From assembly GCA_022113835.1 (NCBI GenBank), contig JAILWY010000014.1, positions 2,976,001-3,040,000 of the forward strand: a stretch of 64,000 nucleotides of DNA. Reading direction: 5' to 3'. Origin of the DNA: Atopsyche davidsoni (taxonomy: Eukaryota > Arthropoda > Insecta > Trichoptera > Hydrobiosidae). Below are positions 27,400-41,400 of this stretch, in pieces. Positions within the stretch are counted from its first letter, which is position 1. Each line of letters begins with the position of its first letter. Made by a program: the position numbers and the translations under genes. The notes under the pieces were generated by a model that saw only the letters and a list, made by a program, of their open reading frames with translations, did no database searches and was not told where the DNA came from.

Positions 27400-29469
27400 A
27401 CACTTTATTTAGATAATATGACAGTTCCTTAACGATAAGAGGCACATATGAATAAGGTACGTCCACTTATAATGGCACAATAACCATCACGATTTCTGCT
27501 GAAAAACAATAAATTAAACTCAATGAAAAATATACCAAACTTTTTAAAAGTATCAAAAGATATAGAGCCAGGCTAACAAAAGCAAATAAACTAAAATAAT
27601 AGGTAAAGTACGTAAAATATAGAATAATAATGATTTTTCATGTTTATTATCTATCAATGGACTTCATTATGAGGTATTACATTTTAATCACTGAAGTCAG
27701 GTGCTCTCATGTAGTAAAAACTAAATAAGTCCAGATTTTAAAAATTTAACTTAAACCTATTTTTAGTAGCACCATCCAGTAAAACAATAAATTTATTTTA
27801 TGTTAGTATAACACATTTTCACTTCAATACTGTTAACAGAAGAAAACATTAAATTTGATTCATGTTCTTATCTTACTGATGTACAAATATATTTTCTACT
27901 TTCATGTAAAATAAAGTTCATAGAACTACTTAAATAAATATGGCCATAAAAAAAGAAATAACCTATCTCTATACATAATACTGGCTACAAAAAAATAAAA
28001 TAATGCCAAGAGACTGCTCTTGGGCGATATATAAAATAACGGCAAAATAATAAATAAAAATATGAATATTACAGATTTTAAAATCAATGTGCTCTGGACT
28101 AGGCTAGTATATGGAAATTAAAAAAAAATAATTAAAGATTCTTGAATATTAGTAAAATACCATTTTAAAATAATTTTTTTAAATAATTGAACGATTATGA
28201 AGCCTTTTAACACATAAAAAGAATAATTTGACACAAGAAAAAAATATACACCAGACACATGTGTGTTACTTTCCAAGGGAATCAATATTTATATAAAAAA
28301 TACTTATTGCTATTTTTTTATATTATGTATCCTAGGTAAGTTTTTTTATCACCAGCTTAACTATTCATACGTATTGCAAAATATTCAAATAAATCTTTCG
28401 CACGGGAGACACTTGTCGTGTTAAGCATTATGTACATATTATCACACCTTTAAGGCACAGGTCTGTCAATTTTCGCACATAAAATTTTGTAGTAACTTAA
28501 AAACTAAAATACTCCATTTTAACATTAGTTTCTGGGTCTGAATGTAAAAAACACTTTTGGGATTGTATAACCGGTGCCATCTTAGCCAAAATTCAATTTC
28601 AAAACCACATTTGATGACAAAAATAAACAAATATCTTGTGGGTCAAGGCACTTGTTACAATTGGAAAGACTATGAATTTCAGTGACATTAGTATGTCAAA
28701 ATGTGATGAATTTTCAATCATAAAATAATCATTCAATTTATGTTGTAGACTTGTAAATTTGGTCTCATATGCGGTGTGTTTTAGGTGCATTACAGCTACC
28801 CTTATTTAAAATTACAGATAGATAGTCAGGAAATCCACTTCAGGTATAACATATAATGATTTAGCAGCAGTCTACCAGTGAATTGCCTACAAAGGATATA
28901 ATCATAGAACCTTCTAGAACTACTGAAATACTGAAACAGTAAACAATAAATTTCATCGCTTCAATATCTTCAAATGATTGATAAAAATCGATACAAAGGC
29001 AAATGATCCAACTTCTTAAAATCTACAACATGACTTCTTTGACATAAAGAATTTTTTTTTTTATACAGGCCAGATTATTTGAATGAGGTGTATTGTAGTT
29101 ATGCTGAGTAGTCAGTATAAAAATAATCGTCAGACTAATTCTATAAATATATTCTATCACTCCAGCCAACTGTTCAGAATAGTTCATTTGAAGTTAAGTA
29201 CGTTGGATGTGAGTATTGGGCAGTTTTACAATCCCAAAACAAGCAAGAACATATTTCTGGGCAATAGTCTGAAGTGTCTTTAAAACAATACACATATACA
29301 ATGCACAAATCACCAATCAATGGTCAACAATTTAATTGCTTGTATCGTATCTAAAATTATTTCATTACAAAATCTATTGAATTAAATAAAACTGTATTTT
29401 TTATACGAAAAAAACGAACAAGAATACATAAATTGGTATTAACACGAATTTGTAAGACTATCGAGTCTC
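27400..29469 (-). other. Probable Myo31DF 3' UTR
   Basis: This 2-kb stretch after the myosin stop has no coding signal. A - strand AATAAA lies at 27404-27409 and others lie nearer, so the 3' UTR could be long. A canonical heat-shock element GAACCTTCTAGAA occurs at 28907-28919, but its position after the gene makes a role doubtful. Confidence 0.35.
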
Positions 29470-32400
29470 TCACGCGCAGGCAGCATTTGGGTGGTACGTG
29501 ATGGTGTTGTGAGCGTGTGAGAAGGGGGCCTGAGCGCCGGCGCCCGGGGTCAGCTGAAGTGGCCGAGCTTTGCCTCCAAGTACACAGCGAGTTGTTTCTC
29601 CCACCTCCACTTCCACCGGTAAGTCTACACCTCTTAACCTAAAAAAAAACACAACAATAATAATTGGTAGTGCCATATTACCATTGATCGAATGCATTTA
29701 GAGCTGTACCAAGAGAAGCTCAATCAGTTTGGACACAAGTAATGCAGTCGGGACTCACTTGTGGTATCTGTTGGACATGACTCCCAGCAGCTCACCCACG
29801 AGGTCCTGCCCGGGGCCAGGGGGCATGAGAGCCACTACCAGGTCATTTTTGGCAGCTGGCACTCCCAGTACGACCAGCTGCACGGCACTGCTCATCACTC
29901 GCACTACTCCCAACTGGAAACACACCACAACAAATTTACAGACCGATACGAAAAAGAAAACACTTGCAGACGATAATATCAATAATAAAATGGATAATAT
30001 TGGAATTTAAAAAAATACCTCTGATATAGACACAGGCTTCTTCATAGACTTGAACGTCTTATTGTCCAGCTTGTAAAGGCAGGTGTCGGTGAGAATTAAG
30101 CAGCGCTCGGCAACCTTGTTGAAGCGGTTGACTTTGTACATTCGGCAGGAGAACAGGGGTGGGGCGGGCAGGTGCAGGGCTATAAGGGCGCGGGAATACA
30201 CTGCGCACAGTGGGTTGTATGCTGGCTGGGCGAGGTAGTCGCCGCTCCAAACACGCGAAGCACCCCACTCTGGGCGGCGTCGGCGCAGGCAGCCTGCTGC
30301 TGCTATCTTCATCCTGAGAAAAATACAAAGGCGGGTCTAAACATTGAACATCAAATAACAGAAGAATATTAAATTTTTCAATTTTGTAAATGATATCAGA
30401 TGTACAATCATGCGAATACCATGAAATGATTATCAATAGCAATGTAACAATAAAAATTAATCATAGTATACTTTGCGTAAGAAAACAAATGCCACAGTGG
30501 AAAATTTACTAAAGGTTATGCCAGAAAAATTATTCCAAGTAAAGTTCACAAAAAATTACATCATTGTATTACTCATGATAAATAACAAATTAATGATTTT
30601 TGGAAGAAACATGAAATATATCAAAGCCTGGTTTATTTAATGAAAGTGTATACATGACAATGTAAAGAGAACGAGAAAGAACATTACAGCCTTTTGTTAG
30701 CACATCTTAAAATATTAAGGTAAATATTGAAGTAGTTACATGAGTTGCGGCCTCTGGTCTGCAGGAATGGGCTTGAGCAGGAGATGGGCTCTCCAGCGGC
30801 GGTGCGCGGCCTGCAGTGTGTGTACGGGTACCCCTCGCGGCGCCGGCGGCCAGCCTCCCGGCAGCTGCGCTGGGCCTCGACCAGTACCCACGCGGCGCCT
30901 CAGCTCACTGATGTACTTCCTGCCTTTGTAACTCCTGGAAATGGATAGAGGATTTAGGTCAAAGATACTTTGGACTATTCTGTAATAGTAAGACATGGCA
31001 AAAATATTTTACCTTAAACTATTACCAATTGTGAACTTTGTTGTTTAAATATTAGGTATTTATTTAGTAAAATTGATTTGAATCTTTACCTCCATGCTCT
31101 CAAGATGGTCATGGCAGCGCACATGCGATGGTATCGCATCCGAGCAATGGTTCCTCGCCAGAGTTTCTGAAGAAGAATAACAATGCTGGGCAGTAACTCT
31201 GCTCTTGCAGCTTCCAGTGCGTGCAAAGTGCGGGCACTCCTAAAAAAAAAAAAAAACATTAAGTGAATTGCTCCTATTTTGCAGATATTTTTCGTTAAAA
31301 GCCACAGAGGCTTAAATAAAAAAACAAAATTGAGATCCAATAGTTATGGAATGCATTTGATTCAATGTTTCCCTTTTATTATATTTTTGAGAAAAATTTT
31401 ATTTGACAAAGATTGCATCATTTCACCTCTTGTCTAAATTACATGTCATCTTCATAATAATCTTAAAAATTAGATTGACTGAACAATAAATAAAATATGT
31501 ACTAAATTAAATAACCGAAACTTAAATTAAATAAAAAACTGAATAAAAATTTACAAACGAAACGGGCCATGTCAAAAATAATGGTATTAACAAATGAATT
31601 TATCTGAAATGAAATTTAATTTTTAAAAAAGAACAAACCAATACGCATAGTTGTCTATACATGACGCGGACATATAAAATGTAATTTAACACTAGAACGG
31701 GAAACGTTTGACACCCCATTGGACTGCCGCGGGACAAATTGAACCCAGTTCAATTATTGTGCTGAAAAACCAAAATTACATACTAACTTTCTGTAGTATT
31801 TGACAAGCAAACTATGCATAAATAACATTCTTTAGAAATACATTTATTGCAGATATTTTTTTGCTCATGTGACTCGACAACGCGTGCGCTTATCTTGTTT
31901 TTCTGGAATCGCGACATAATGCTAATCTTTCTGCTTGCAATATACTTCTCGCCCGATTCTTCTTCCAATTGTAATAGAAAATCTCTGCACTCCACTCGCT
32001 GTTGTTGCTAATTTTGTATAATACCCACAACCATACAACACAACATGCAACAATACTACCTACCTACTCGTATGGCTTTAAATATATACATTTTATTACA
32101 TTACAAAAGTGCGATTGTTTCAATTTATAAAATACACAAGTAAATTAAAAGTCAAAAAGTTTCCAAATTTAGAAAGTAAGAGTTAATCGAAATTGACGGC
32201 AGAACAAAATTGGGACGGTGGGCAACTTTATAAATTGCTATTAAAAGGTCAAATTATTTATTTATTTCATCTAAAAGAGAAAGTTTTGCAATTCACTTAT
32301 AGCCTGTTATAGAATTAAAAGTTGAAATTGATTATATCAAATTTATGAATCAATATCTGTACCTGATGAAAAGCTTGGTTTGTCCGTACTGCACGTCCGT

Positions 32401-35400
32401 AACTCCTCGGTCACGGAGCAGTACCATGACGCCCTCGCGGTCACTGCCCTGCCTGAAATTGGGCCAGGTGAACTGTGACAGCATCTTGTATCTTTTGAGG
32501 AAGCGATCGTAGCGCTGGCGATTGGCAAAGCCGGCGCGTCGAACGCGGACATTCTCCACCAGCCCAAGGTAGTTCACTTGATGACGCACCTGTAATTTTA
32601 CACGATTGCTTAAAAAACTTATGGTGAACATAATGCAAACTAGATCCAATGATTTCTTCAAACAGATTGATTCTAGGATATATATATATATATTGTTGAT
32701 TTTGATGTTTTATTCAACAGATTTCAACTAGTTATAAATATAAAAGAAGTTGTGATTATGATGATCTCACCAGGTTCTCATCCCACATGCTGGGACTCTG
32801 CAAGGGGTTTGGTTTGACGCAGCGCACGTAGAAAGGTTCCTTGGTGTGGAGACCTTGCACGAGGGCCGACATGGAGGCTCGGAATAGAGAAGCCGCTGAT
32901 GGAGGGCGTTTAGAAGTCTGCAAAGCAACATGTGTGATTAAAGCACTGCATAGGTTAGATAATTTGGAATATTTTGGACAGATTTGACTTGTTTAAAAAA
33001 TATTACAAAATATATATGATATTTCAATAATATTTGGAAAACCTTGAAACTTTTCAATCGTTATGTAACGACTGTGTTATCTTTTAAACAATTCCCTACA
33101 AGGTTGCTTTAAATGTTGCTTCCTGTCAACAATGTTATAAAGCATGATAATCTTATGATTCAAATCTATAAAAGGTATTAAGATTTCACAATTAGACATT
33201 TCTGGGATAATTCAATGGCAAGAGTTTGAATTTTTACACAAAACATGAGCTGTCTGTAGTACGAGCACATCCAAGAGATTTTTTGTTTTCGGTACCTGCT
33301 GGATGTGTGTGCCGCCTTCGGGCCACATGTCTTTGAGACTGGGGTTGGTGGAAGAGTGGAGAAGTCGCTTGAGGTCCTGCCACAGAGCGTCCTTGTTCTT
33401 GTCCATGAAGCCTGCGATGCTGTATGTAACATCTCCGGCATAGTGACTGGAAATTAAAAATAATAACAATAAATTAAACTGAGCTTCACGTTATCCCATG
33501 TTATCATAACTATTTTTGTTTATATAAAAAAAGGAATTATAAAAATTAATATTATGCATTTGTTAGGCAATTTAAAAAACTGACGTGATTCGGAAGTCTT
33601 CCCGATGTCTCAAAGCCTTATCTGTGGGGAGTAGCTGTCGAGACGTGTAGTGAGCGTGCTGACCTAGCCGAGAATCCAGAGCTTCCAGGAGTACTACGTC
33701 TGTCACCTGAATCGAGTTAACACGTTATAATATATTTGAAACTGGCAAAAATTTAGCTTATGATTATAAGAATTCCGTGTAACCAGCTAATGAGGAATGA
33801 ATTCTAAACCTGCTTATTTCAGAATCTCTTCTCTCTTCTTAAAAAAATACATTTAAATTATCCAATATAGAAGATTATATTAGTATTAAATTAACTATAG
33901 GAATAAGTTGATAAGTATTTCAATCTCATTAAAAATTATGTAAGTCAATTTCAGTCAGTCAAGTCTGATAGTTCCTGATAGCCTGTTATGTTGAAGTTTT
34001 TAATCGAAAGATAATTACCTGCTTAGGATTGAGGCAAGCTTCATCCATGATGGAGATGATGCCCTTGTGTGGGGCATCCACCAGCTCGCAGATGACTCGG
34101 TTATTGAAGTATTGGATGGGAGTCCACTGGATGCCTTCACGCTGGTATTCTTCTTGCTCCTGACGCAACACCAATTCTGTAAAAGATAAATGAATATAGT
34201 AAATATGTGGTTTTATAGAATTATATATTTAGAAGCTTCATATATAAATATATGAGTTTATATATTTACCTATAAACAATTGCTGAAGTTTTTCATTACA
34301 GTAATTGATACAAAATTGTTCAAAGCTGTTTTTATCAAATATTTCAAATCCGTAGATATCTAAAACGCCAATAACTGCATTCTTGTATGTCAAATTTGGA
34401 GTTTCAATTGCATCGTTAATCTTGGTCACAATATATGAGAATAGTCTGTCATAGACGGCCTTGGCTAGGGCGTCTCTTGTGTATTCTGCCTCTTGGAGGG
34501 TGTGCTCCTTGCTGACCAGGTCTCCGCCGGCTGACAGCACTCTTCCAACCATGGCGGAACGCAGTGAGGACTCTGAGACTCCGAGGGCTCGACAGCAAGC
34601 ACCGGCCGGGCCGCCCACTTTGATGTCATTGCCATCCCCACTCGCAAACGTAAGTTCTCCCTACAAAATGTATTTATCTTAATCATTGAAATTATTGAAC
34701 ACTCGCTGAAAATATCACATGACAAAAGCGGTTACTTAAATTAAAATTTAATATATTCAATCGTTAAATCATTCTGCTTAACAGAACTACAAAGTTAATC
34801 TATTATAAATATGTATCTTTTGATAAGTATTATTAGTAATGCGAATTTGTTGTATTATTATCAAACTTATGATAAAGAAAACATGATTTTGTTTGTAGAT
34901 AAACATCATTATTATACAGCTTGTTCTAATTAAATTATCACTTAAGTATTTACTGTCAACCCACTTACGATTATGTATTTTCAATCACATATGAAATAAT
35001 AAACAATAGACATAGCGTATTATTCATTATTAAATGTATTGTATGTCATGTTATTTTATTTACAATAATACTGTAAATTAAAAAAGGCTATTTAGTACGG
35101 GTAAATATTTCGTGAATGTTTTGTTAATGGTTATTTCATTGCAATGTCAATGAAAAATTAAATTAGAATTAATAACACAAGAAAATTAAAATTTAAAAAT
35201 TAAATGTCTTGAAAAATTTATCATATAGTCAAAAAGTCAAGAAAAATAATTAGAAGACTTAGATTAGACCAATAAGACTTTGAACGTGAGATTGGAAGGA
35301 TAAAAAAGAGGCAATAAGCAATATATGATAAAATATTATCATTTTTTACATACCAGTAAAACTACTCCGGCAACAATAGTCCATATCTCTTGAGTCTGCG

Positions 35401-38400
35401 CCGTCTGGAAGCCTAGAGCATGGAAAGAGCTGTTTGTCATGGAGAACGACTTGGTGTCTTGCGGTGAAGGGCGGTTGGGACCCGTGAACTTGTATTGGCT
35501 GCTTTTGTTCATTCCCCAGCCCTTGCACTGACTGTCCGAAGCTCCGCCAAGCATCTAAAAATGAAATTATTAGAATATTAAAAAAACACTCTCTAAAGGA
35601 ATGAGGATATCAACCATCCAATAATCAATTTCAGCTGCATAAAAATTGACCACGAAGCTATTCCTCGTTATGGCGTTTAAAAGGTCGCCGGTTTCATAGA
35701 TTTTATGATCAATTGTTATATTTTATGGATGGTTAATTCTACATCACAGACCTTCAAAATAAGTCTAATTATTCAAAACTGTGATAATTATATTACATAT
35801 ATGACATAAATTTTTGATGGCAAAGTATAAAAACATTAAAAAAATATTTTTAATTGGTTTTTAGATATTTTAGAACATGTATTATATGTACGGATGGCAC
35901 ATTACTGTATTGTTATATTTTATTCAATTTTTACAATAAGTCTAAATATTAGCATTAAAATTTTCCCAGCAATTAGAGCTAAGCGGTACGATTTAAGAAT
36001 TCAATTAAAATTTATGAGTTTTTTATCTTATTGTTTGGATTCAAACCAGCCAAGTGTGGCCGCTATCGTGTAGCTACTTTCCTAGGGTATTGAATAATGT
36101 AAACACCAACCACGGGGGGCATATTAAATGCTGGTAAATTCACTAAATTGTATTGTATTAAATATAATATGCTCATCATTACAATGCACATTTAATCTCA
36201 CAGCTACGTAGTTTAGAGTACAATCTTTTAATTAATAATGTATGATAAAAGCCGTATGAAGTCTTGTCTAATTAGGCTGACAATTACATAGAAGCAAAAT
36301 AGGAGACAACAAGGAGAGAAAATTTTATGTCAACATGTTATAAAGCCAAATTTGCAACATTTATATATAATATTATATATATATTTTTTCAAAACAACGA
36401 AAAAACCTAAAAGGATAAGCAAACAAAGCGTTAATTAAAAAAATGGATGAATTTAATGTCAAAAGGTACTTTAGTTTTAATCATAAACTCAAATGTCTCT
36501 ATAATAATTTTTTTATATTAGTGAGTTTTTAAATAAATTTTACCAAATCAGCAAGACCAGAAAAAAGCGGTCCCGTTGAAAACGAGACCTAATTATAACA
36601 TATAAACATATTTATTTAGAATCATTTACAGTTTTTAAAAAAGTAAGTCAAACATGCTTTCATACACCAAATTAAATTAAATTTTCTTTCTCTATCAAAA
36701 TTATTGGGTTGGATTAAACGTGCCACTGAAATTGTATATTTAATGTCAAAATAATAATTTGACATTTGCACAATTCTACTGCAGAGAGATATGGCGATTA
36801 ATCGCCAACGGATTATGTTTTTTCAACTGAAATGCTGCATACAAATCTGGTTAGTATATCTCTGACCAAAGTCAGGCTTAACCTGAAAACCAAAGACTGG
36901 TGCCTAGAGATTAGTGGAATCCAAGGGCTTGATATGGGTAAATATATAGTTGGTTGGGTTATGCCTTACCTGATAGAAAGAATGGAAGTTCCTCTCTCCG
37001 GACTGTTGGCTGGTGACCCTGGATTTTTCAAGAAGGTAGTTACTGATGTGTCCTCCGACTGGATCTCCTTTGTAGTCAAAGTTGATATCCATGTATTTGC
37101 CGAACCGCGAGGAGTTATCATTTCTATTTGTTTTAGCGTTTCCAAACGTTTCTAATATGGCGTTTGATTGGATGAGTACATTTTTAACTCTGGAAAAGAT
37201 TACAAATTATTAGTCATGGTTACAATAAAATAAAACCATTTGGTTTTATTTTATTGTAATAAAATGGAGTATTACAAAATAAATACCAGTTCCATTAATT
37301 AGTCATGGTAATTCAAAACTTTAAAACAATTGTTTATTATTGCAAAATCATGGGATATTAGACCGGGTAGAAATATGAAACACCAATAATATTTATTTTA
37401 CGGATTATGATGATTACCTGTCAATGTACTCTCTGTGTACTTGTGTTGTGTTGGCAGCGATGTATTTCATGATGTGTTTGGATGCTTCCGTTTTTCCTGC
37501 ACCGGATTCACCGCTGATAAGGACGCAAGTATCCTTGCCCTAAATCAAAGGAACATTCGTATTTATTTGTCTACCAAGACTATCTAGGACAATCAGTGTC
37601 AATAATAGAAGAGAGATTGGAGCTCCATGGACTGACCAAGCTATTAATAATTAACTATAGTTTTACCTGCTGCCTGAGAACTCTCTGGCAGGCATCAGCC
37701 ACTGAGAAAACGTGGGGAGGAACTTCGAACATCTCCCTGCCTCGATACTGGGACATGGTGCTGGGTCCATATATGTCTAGGGTCTTGTAAGGGTTCACGG
37801 AGACCAGCACCTCTCCTATGTACGTGTAGATCCGGTTTTGGGAGAATCTGAAACAAGAATACCAAAATTAATTAATTATATATGAAACCAGCATGATTTT
37901 TTGTAAACCTCAACCTTTTTGATGTAATAGTTCTTCACTAGATTGTACAGTTATTATAAAAGTGAGACTCGGATTTTGGAAGACATATTTTGGAAAATAA
38001 TATTTGACAAATCAAATCACGCTGGATTCATAAATGGCTTTTTTGATAATAAACTATAAATGATTTAGATCGAAATTTTTTAAGAGAACAAATTTACAGT
38101 AGTAGGTAAAATTTAATAATCTTTTTAAAATTAAATTTACACCCAAATAACAAATAATGTTTTCGTACGTTTTTTACATTCAATGAATTCTATTGCATGC
38201 CATACGTTAAACCATGAACTATGAACAGTCATACGCTAAACCAGGTCTACGCAAACTACGGTTTATTGACCCGATTAACTTGCCATACTGCACTTTTTAC
38301 CTATAATTTAATTTTTACCCTATTTAACAGTAGATTTCCATAGCTCTCTTAAAATCACTATGCTAGAGCGTTGCTATAACGTCTCCTAAACGGGCGAGTC

Positions 38401-41400
38401 TATTTTTATCATAGATATGTCCCGAGTCCTTAATTATGCATATCCTCAAACTGAAGGATGCAATTCTCTACACGGAAGATATCCATCTTCATCTGTATAT
38501 AAATACACTTGGTGCTGTGAGATCAGGATACGGCGGGAATGCGAACATCCTTCTGTTTAAGTAAATAAATCGTCATTCATTGAAAAAAAAAAATTACGGG
38601 TTCATAGCTTTTGGTAGACGTTGTTATTAGATTATTTTGGGTGCTATGCTGCGTAGTGTTTGTGTCTTCGACGTTTCAGCACTTTGCCTCGTCCATCGAA
38701 AAGAAGTGATATCGCACAAAGAGATGACCATGTAAAATGACCTCACGTGCTGTGTGCATTTACCATGGTGAAACCCACATCGATTTCCGTACAGTCATTC
38801 CACATTATCAAAAGAATATACGCGAAGCATTCTCATCGACTTCCTAGACTACTCAAATCACATCCTGCGGGAAATAATATCCGGAGAATAACCTCACGAC
38901 GTTGCAGGTATTTTTTTTTAATTAAAGATCCGGTATGGACTTTAAAAAACTAGAATTTAACCGATATTGATTTTTATCATACATAATCATAATACTCTGT
39001 AACATTAATGGAATCTGAAATTTGTAGATATTGAAAATATTTCCACATGCCCATAGCATCTCTCCCTTCCGTGACACTAGCATATAAATACACTATTCGT
39101 TATAAATACATCTCCGAGCTCTCGGCTACGGTCACGGACTCGCATCACAACCACACGGCACGGTATACAACCATAAACATGGACATGGCCACAATGGCCG
39201 GTGGGGAGACAAAAGCAGGAGCTCTGGCTCAGTGAATGGATTGGATCGGTTTTAATTGAAAAAGGCGACATAAATACGACGAAACAGACGTTAATTCTAT
39301 TGAACGATTGTTTAGTTTTTTTTTTGTAAGTTCCTATTGCAAAAATACTTTTTTACTCTCGATTTTAGTCTTTTTTGGGCAAAACGCGATGCATGATTCC
39401 TCGGCGCGGACAGATAACAATGGCTTGCGAAAAAGCACGTTTGGTGAATTCGGAATATGTCGAATCGTTTGTGTTGCTGTTTGGCCCGAAAAAAGCCGAG
39501 GGAATGCCTTGGAACGCGTTCCGAAACTAATGACAATAGATTATTGAAAAAAAGTTTGTACAAGCGGGAGGAAAAACACTTTGCAATGGCTCATGACGCA
39601 ACAGCGTGTATTTTGTAGAAAGAAAAAAAAACACACGTGCATTCATTCTGACATTTACGTAGATTGTTACTGACGAAATTTGGTTATTTCTATGTTCCCA
39701 GGGTAAAACAATCACAGAGAAAGCAAAACGAATAAAACATATATTTAATAAAGTTCATGGAATTTATATAAAGATTATAATTAAAATGATTCCGGATATG
39801 TTATATAAAATTAACTTGTTAATATCAAGAAAAAAATATTCCATTCGCTTTCAATTTCCACTTCCTGCGGCGGAATATAAATAAATAAGCACGACAAATG
39901 ACACTTCTATCATTTTCAAAAATAGAACCAAGATCATTCTCATTTTGAAAACGTGAAACAAAGGATGACGCGTTCCATTTTCGAAAGACTCATCTTGGCC
40001 GCGCCTGCAGAAGCAAACCGAAACGAGACAGCTCATAGTAAAACTACAACTCACATTGTTTCACTCCTACGCATGTATTATAATACCACAACACACTGTA
40101 TGTTTTGATAATAGCAGAACCTAACCTAACCTAACCTAGACACGCAAGCATAACACAATTAAATATAGTATATTTATTTTTTTGTGTATTTGTGTAATCG
40201 CATGGACTTCCTTTAGCCGTCTAAATACTGTATAATCTTTAAAAACAGAGAACCACTGCCATCACTACAAGGCATATAACAAAGGTAGATTTACCTACTG
40301 AGTAATAGACTTCTCGCCCCGTTTATCTGAGATCGTATATTTACAACGAATAAAGATAAAAAAATACATAAATGCAAAACAGCGCACTGTCACAAGTTTT
40401 ATTTCCGTTATTCAATTTCATTTTCATGGTTTAATCTTTATAGCCCGAATATGCATGCACATGGTGATGACGTCACGCGTTATATTAATTTATCTATCTC
40501 CGTCGTCTTGCAGGCAGGGTATTCGTTTTTTTTTTTCTTCTTTCATTTCTTCAGAGAAGCGTACATCCGCCGACTTGTAATGCAGTTGAATCCAACAAGC
40601 AGCCGTCATTTCAGATTGTCATTAATCAACACCCAACCGAAGAAGATTTAATTTTTTGGATTCGTAAATATAAAAATATATATGAATTCAGAATATCTTA
40701 TGCGCATTGTGGGACCGTTAATTTCAGCATCAAACCACATTAAATGATATTCCGATCGTAGTGAACGTAACCTCATGTAAAATCGGCAAGGTTCAAAGCG
40801 GAATTGCATCGCGTAGAACGGGTTACTCGCCGGTGGCTGTGTTTTTGTGGTGCTCATTGGAGAGCACCAATGGCACCAAGGCGGGCCAGCTCCAAAGAGC
40901 GGCGACCTTCGCTTCAATGGGCGAAGCCACCTCCACGCGGAGCCTCTGGAGTCTGCTGGCACCACCTCGACCTGGTGTCCGTCTGAACTGACTATTCATT
41001 ATGACTCATTGAAACAATTTGAGTTTTTAGAAGATATTCGATTCCCGTTGCCGATCGGCAAGAATTTCGTTTAATTCTCACCCAACATTGTTTTTGTGCA
41101 GATCCAGGACAGCAGAAATAAATCAGTACTTTTGTGCCACTCTGGGAAGCGAAGAACAATAATTACCCCATAAAAAAATAAACACAAAATAATCAAGATC
41201 ATCAGCACAACTCGCTGCATATTTTTTTTTATATGTGTTTCAGTGTTTCACCAAAACACGTTTAAAATGCACGCAAGTTATTTGAGATAATCAATGTTTT
41301 ATTGCTCGCGTGACCGCCGTAACTGCAATAGAAATTCAGTTTATTTGCGTTTTACCAAACTATGCCAGACTGCGGTAAATACAAAGCTGTAATCGCCAGA

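Noticed and set aside
40648..41074. Overlapping ORFs on both strands in a GC-richer patch of Myo31DF intron 1
   Set aside because: No recognisable domain, no splice context and several equally good frames. It may be a repeat fragment, but there was not enough evidence to call it.
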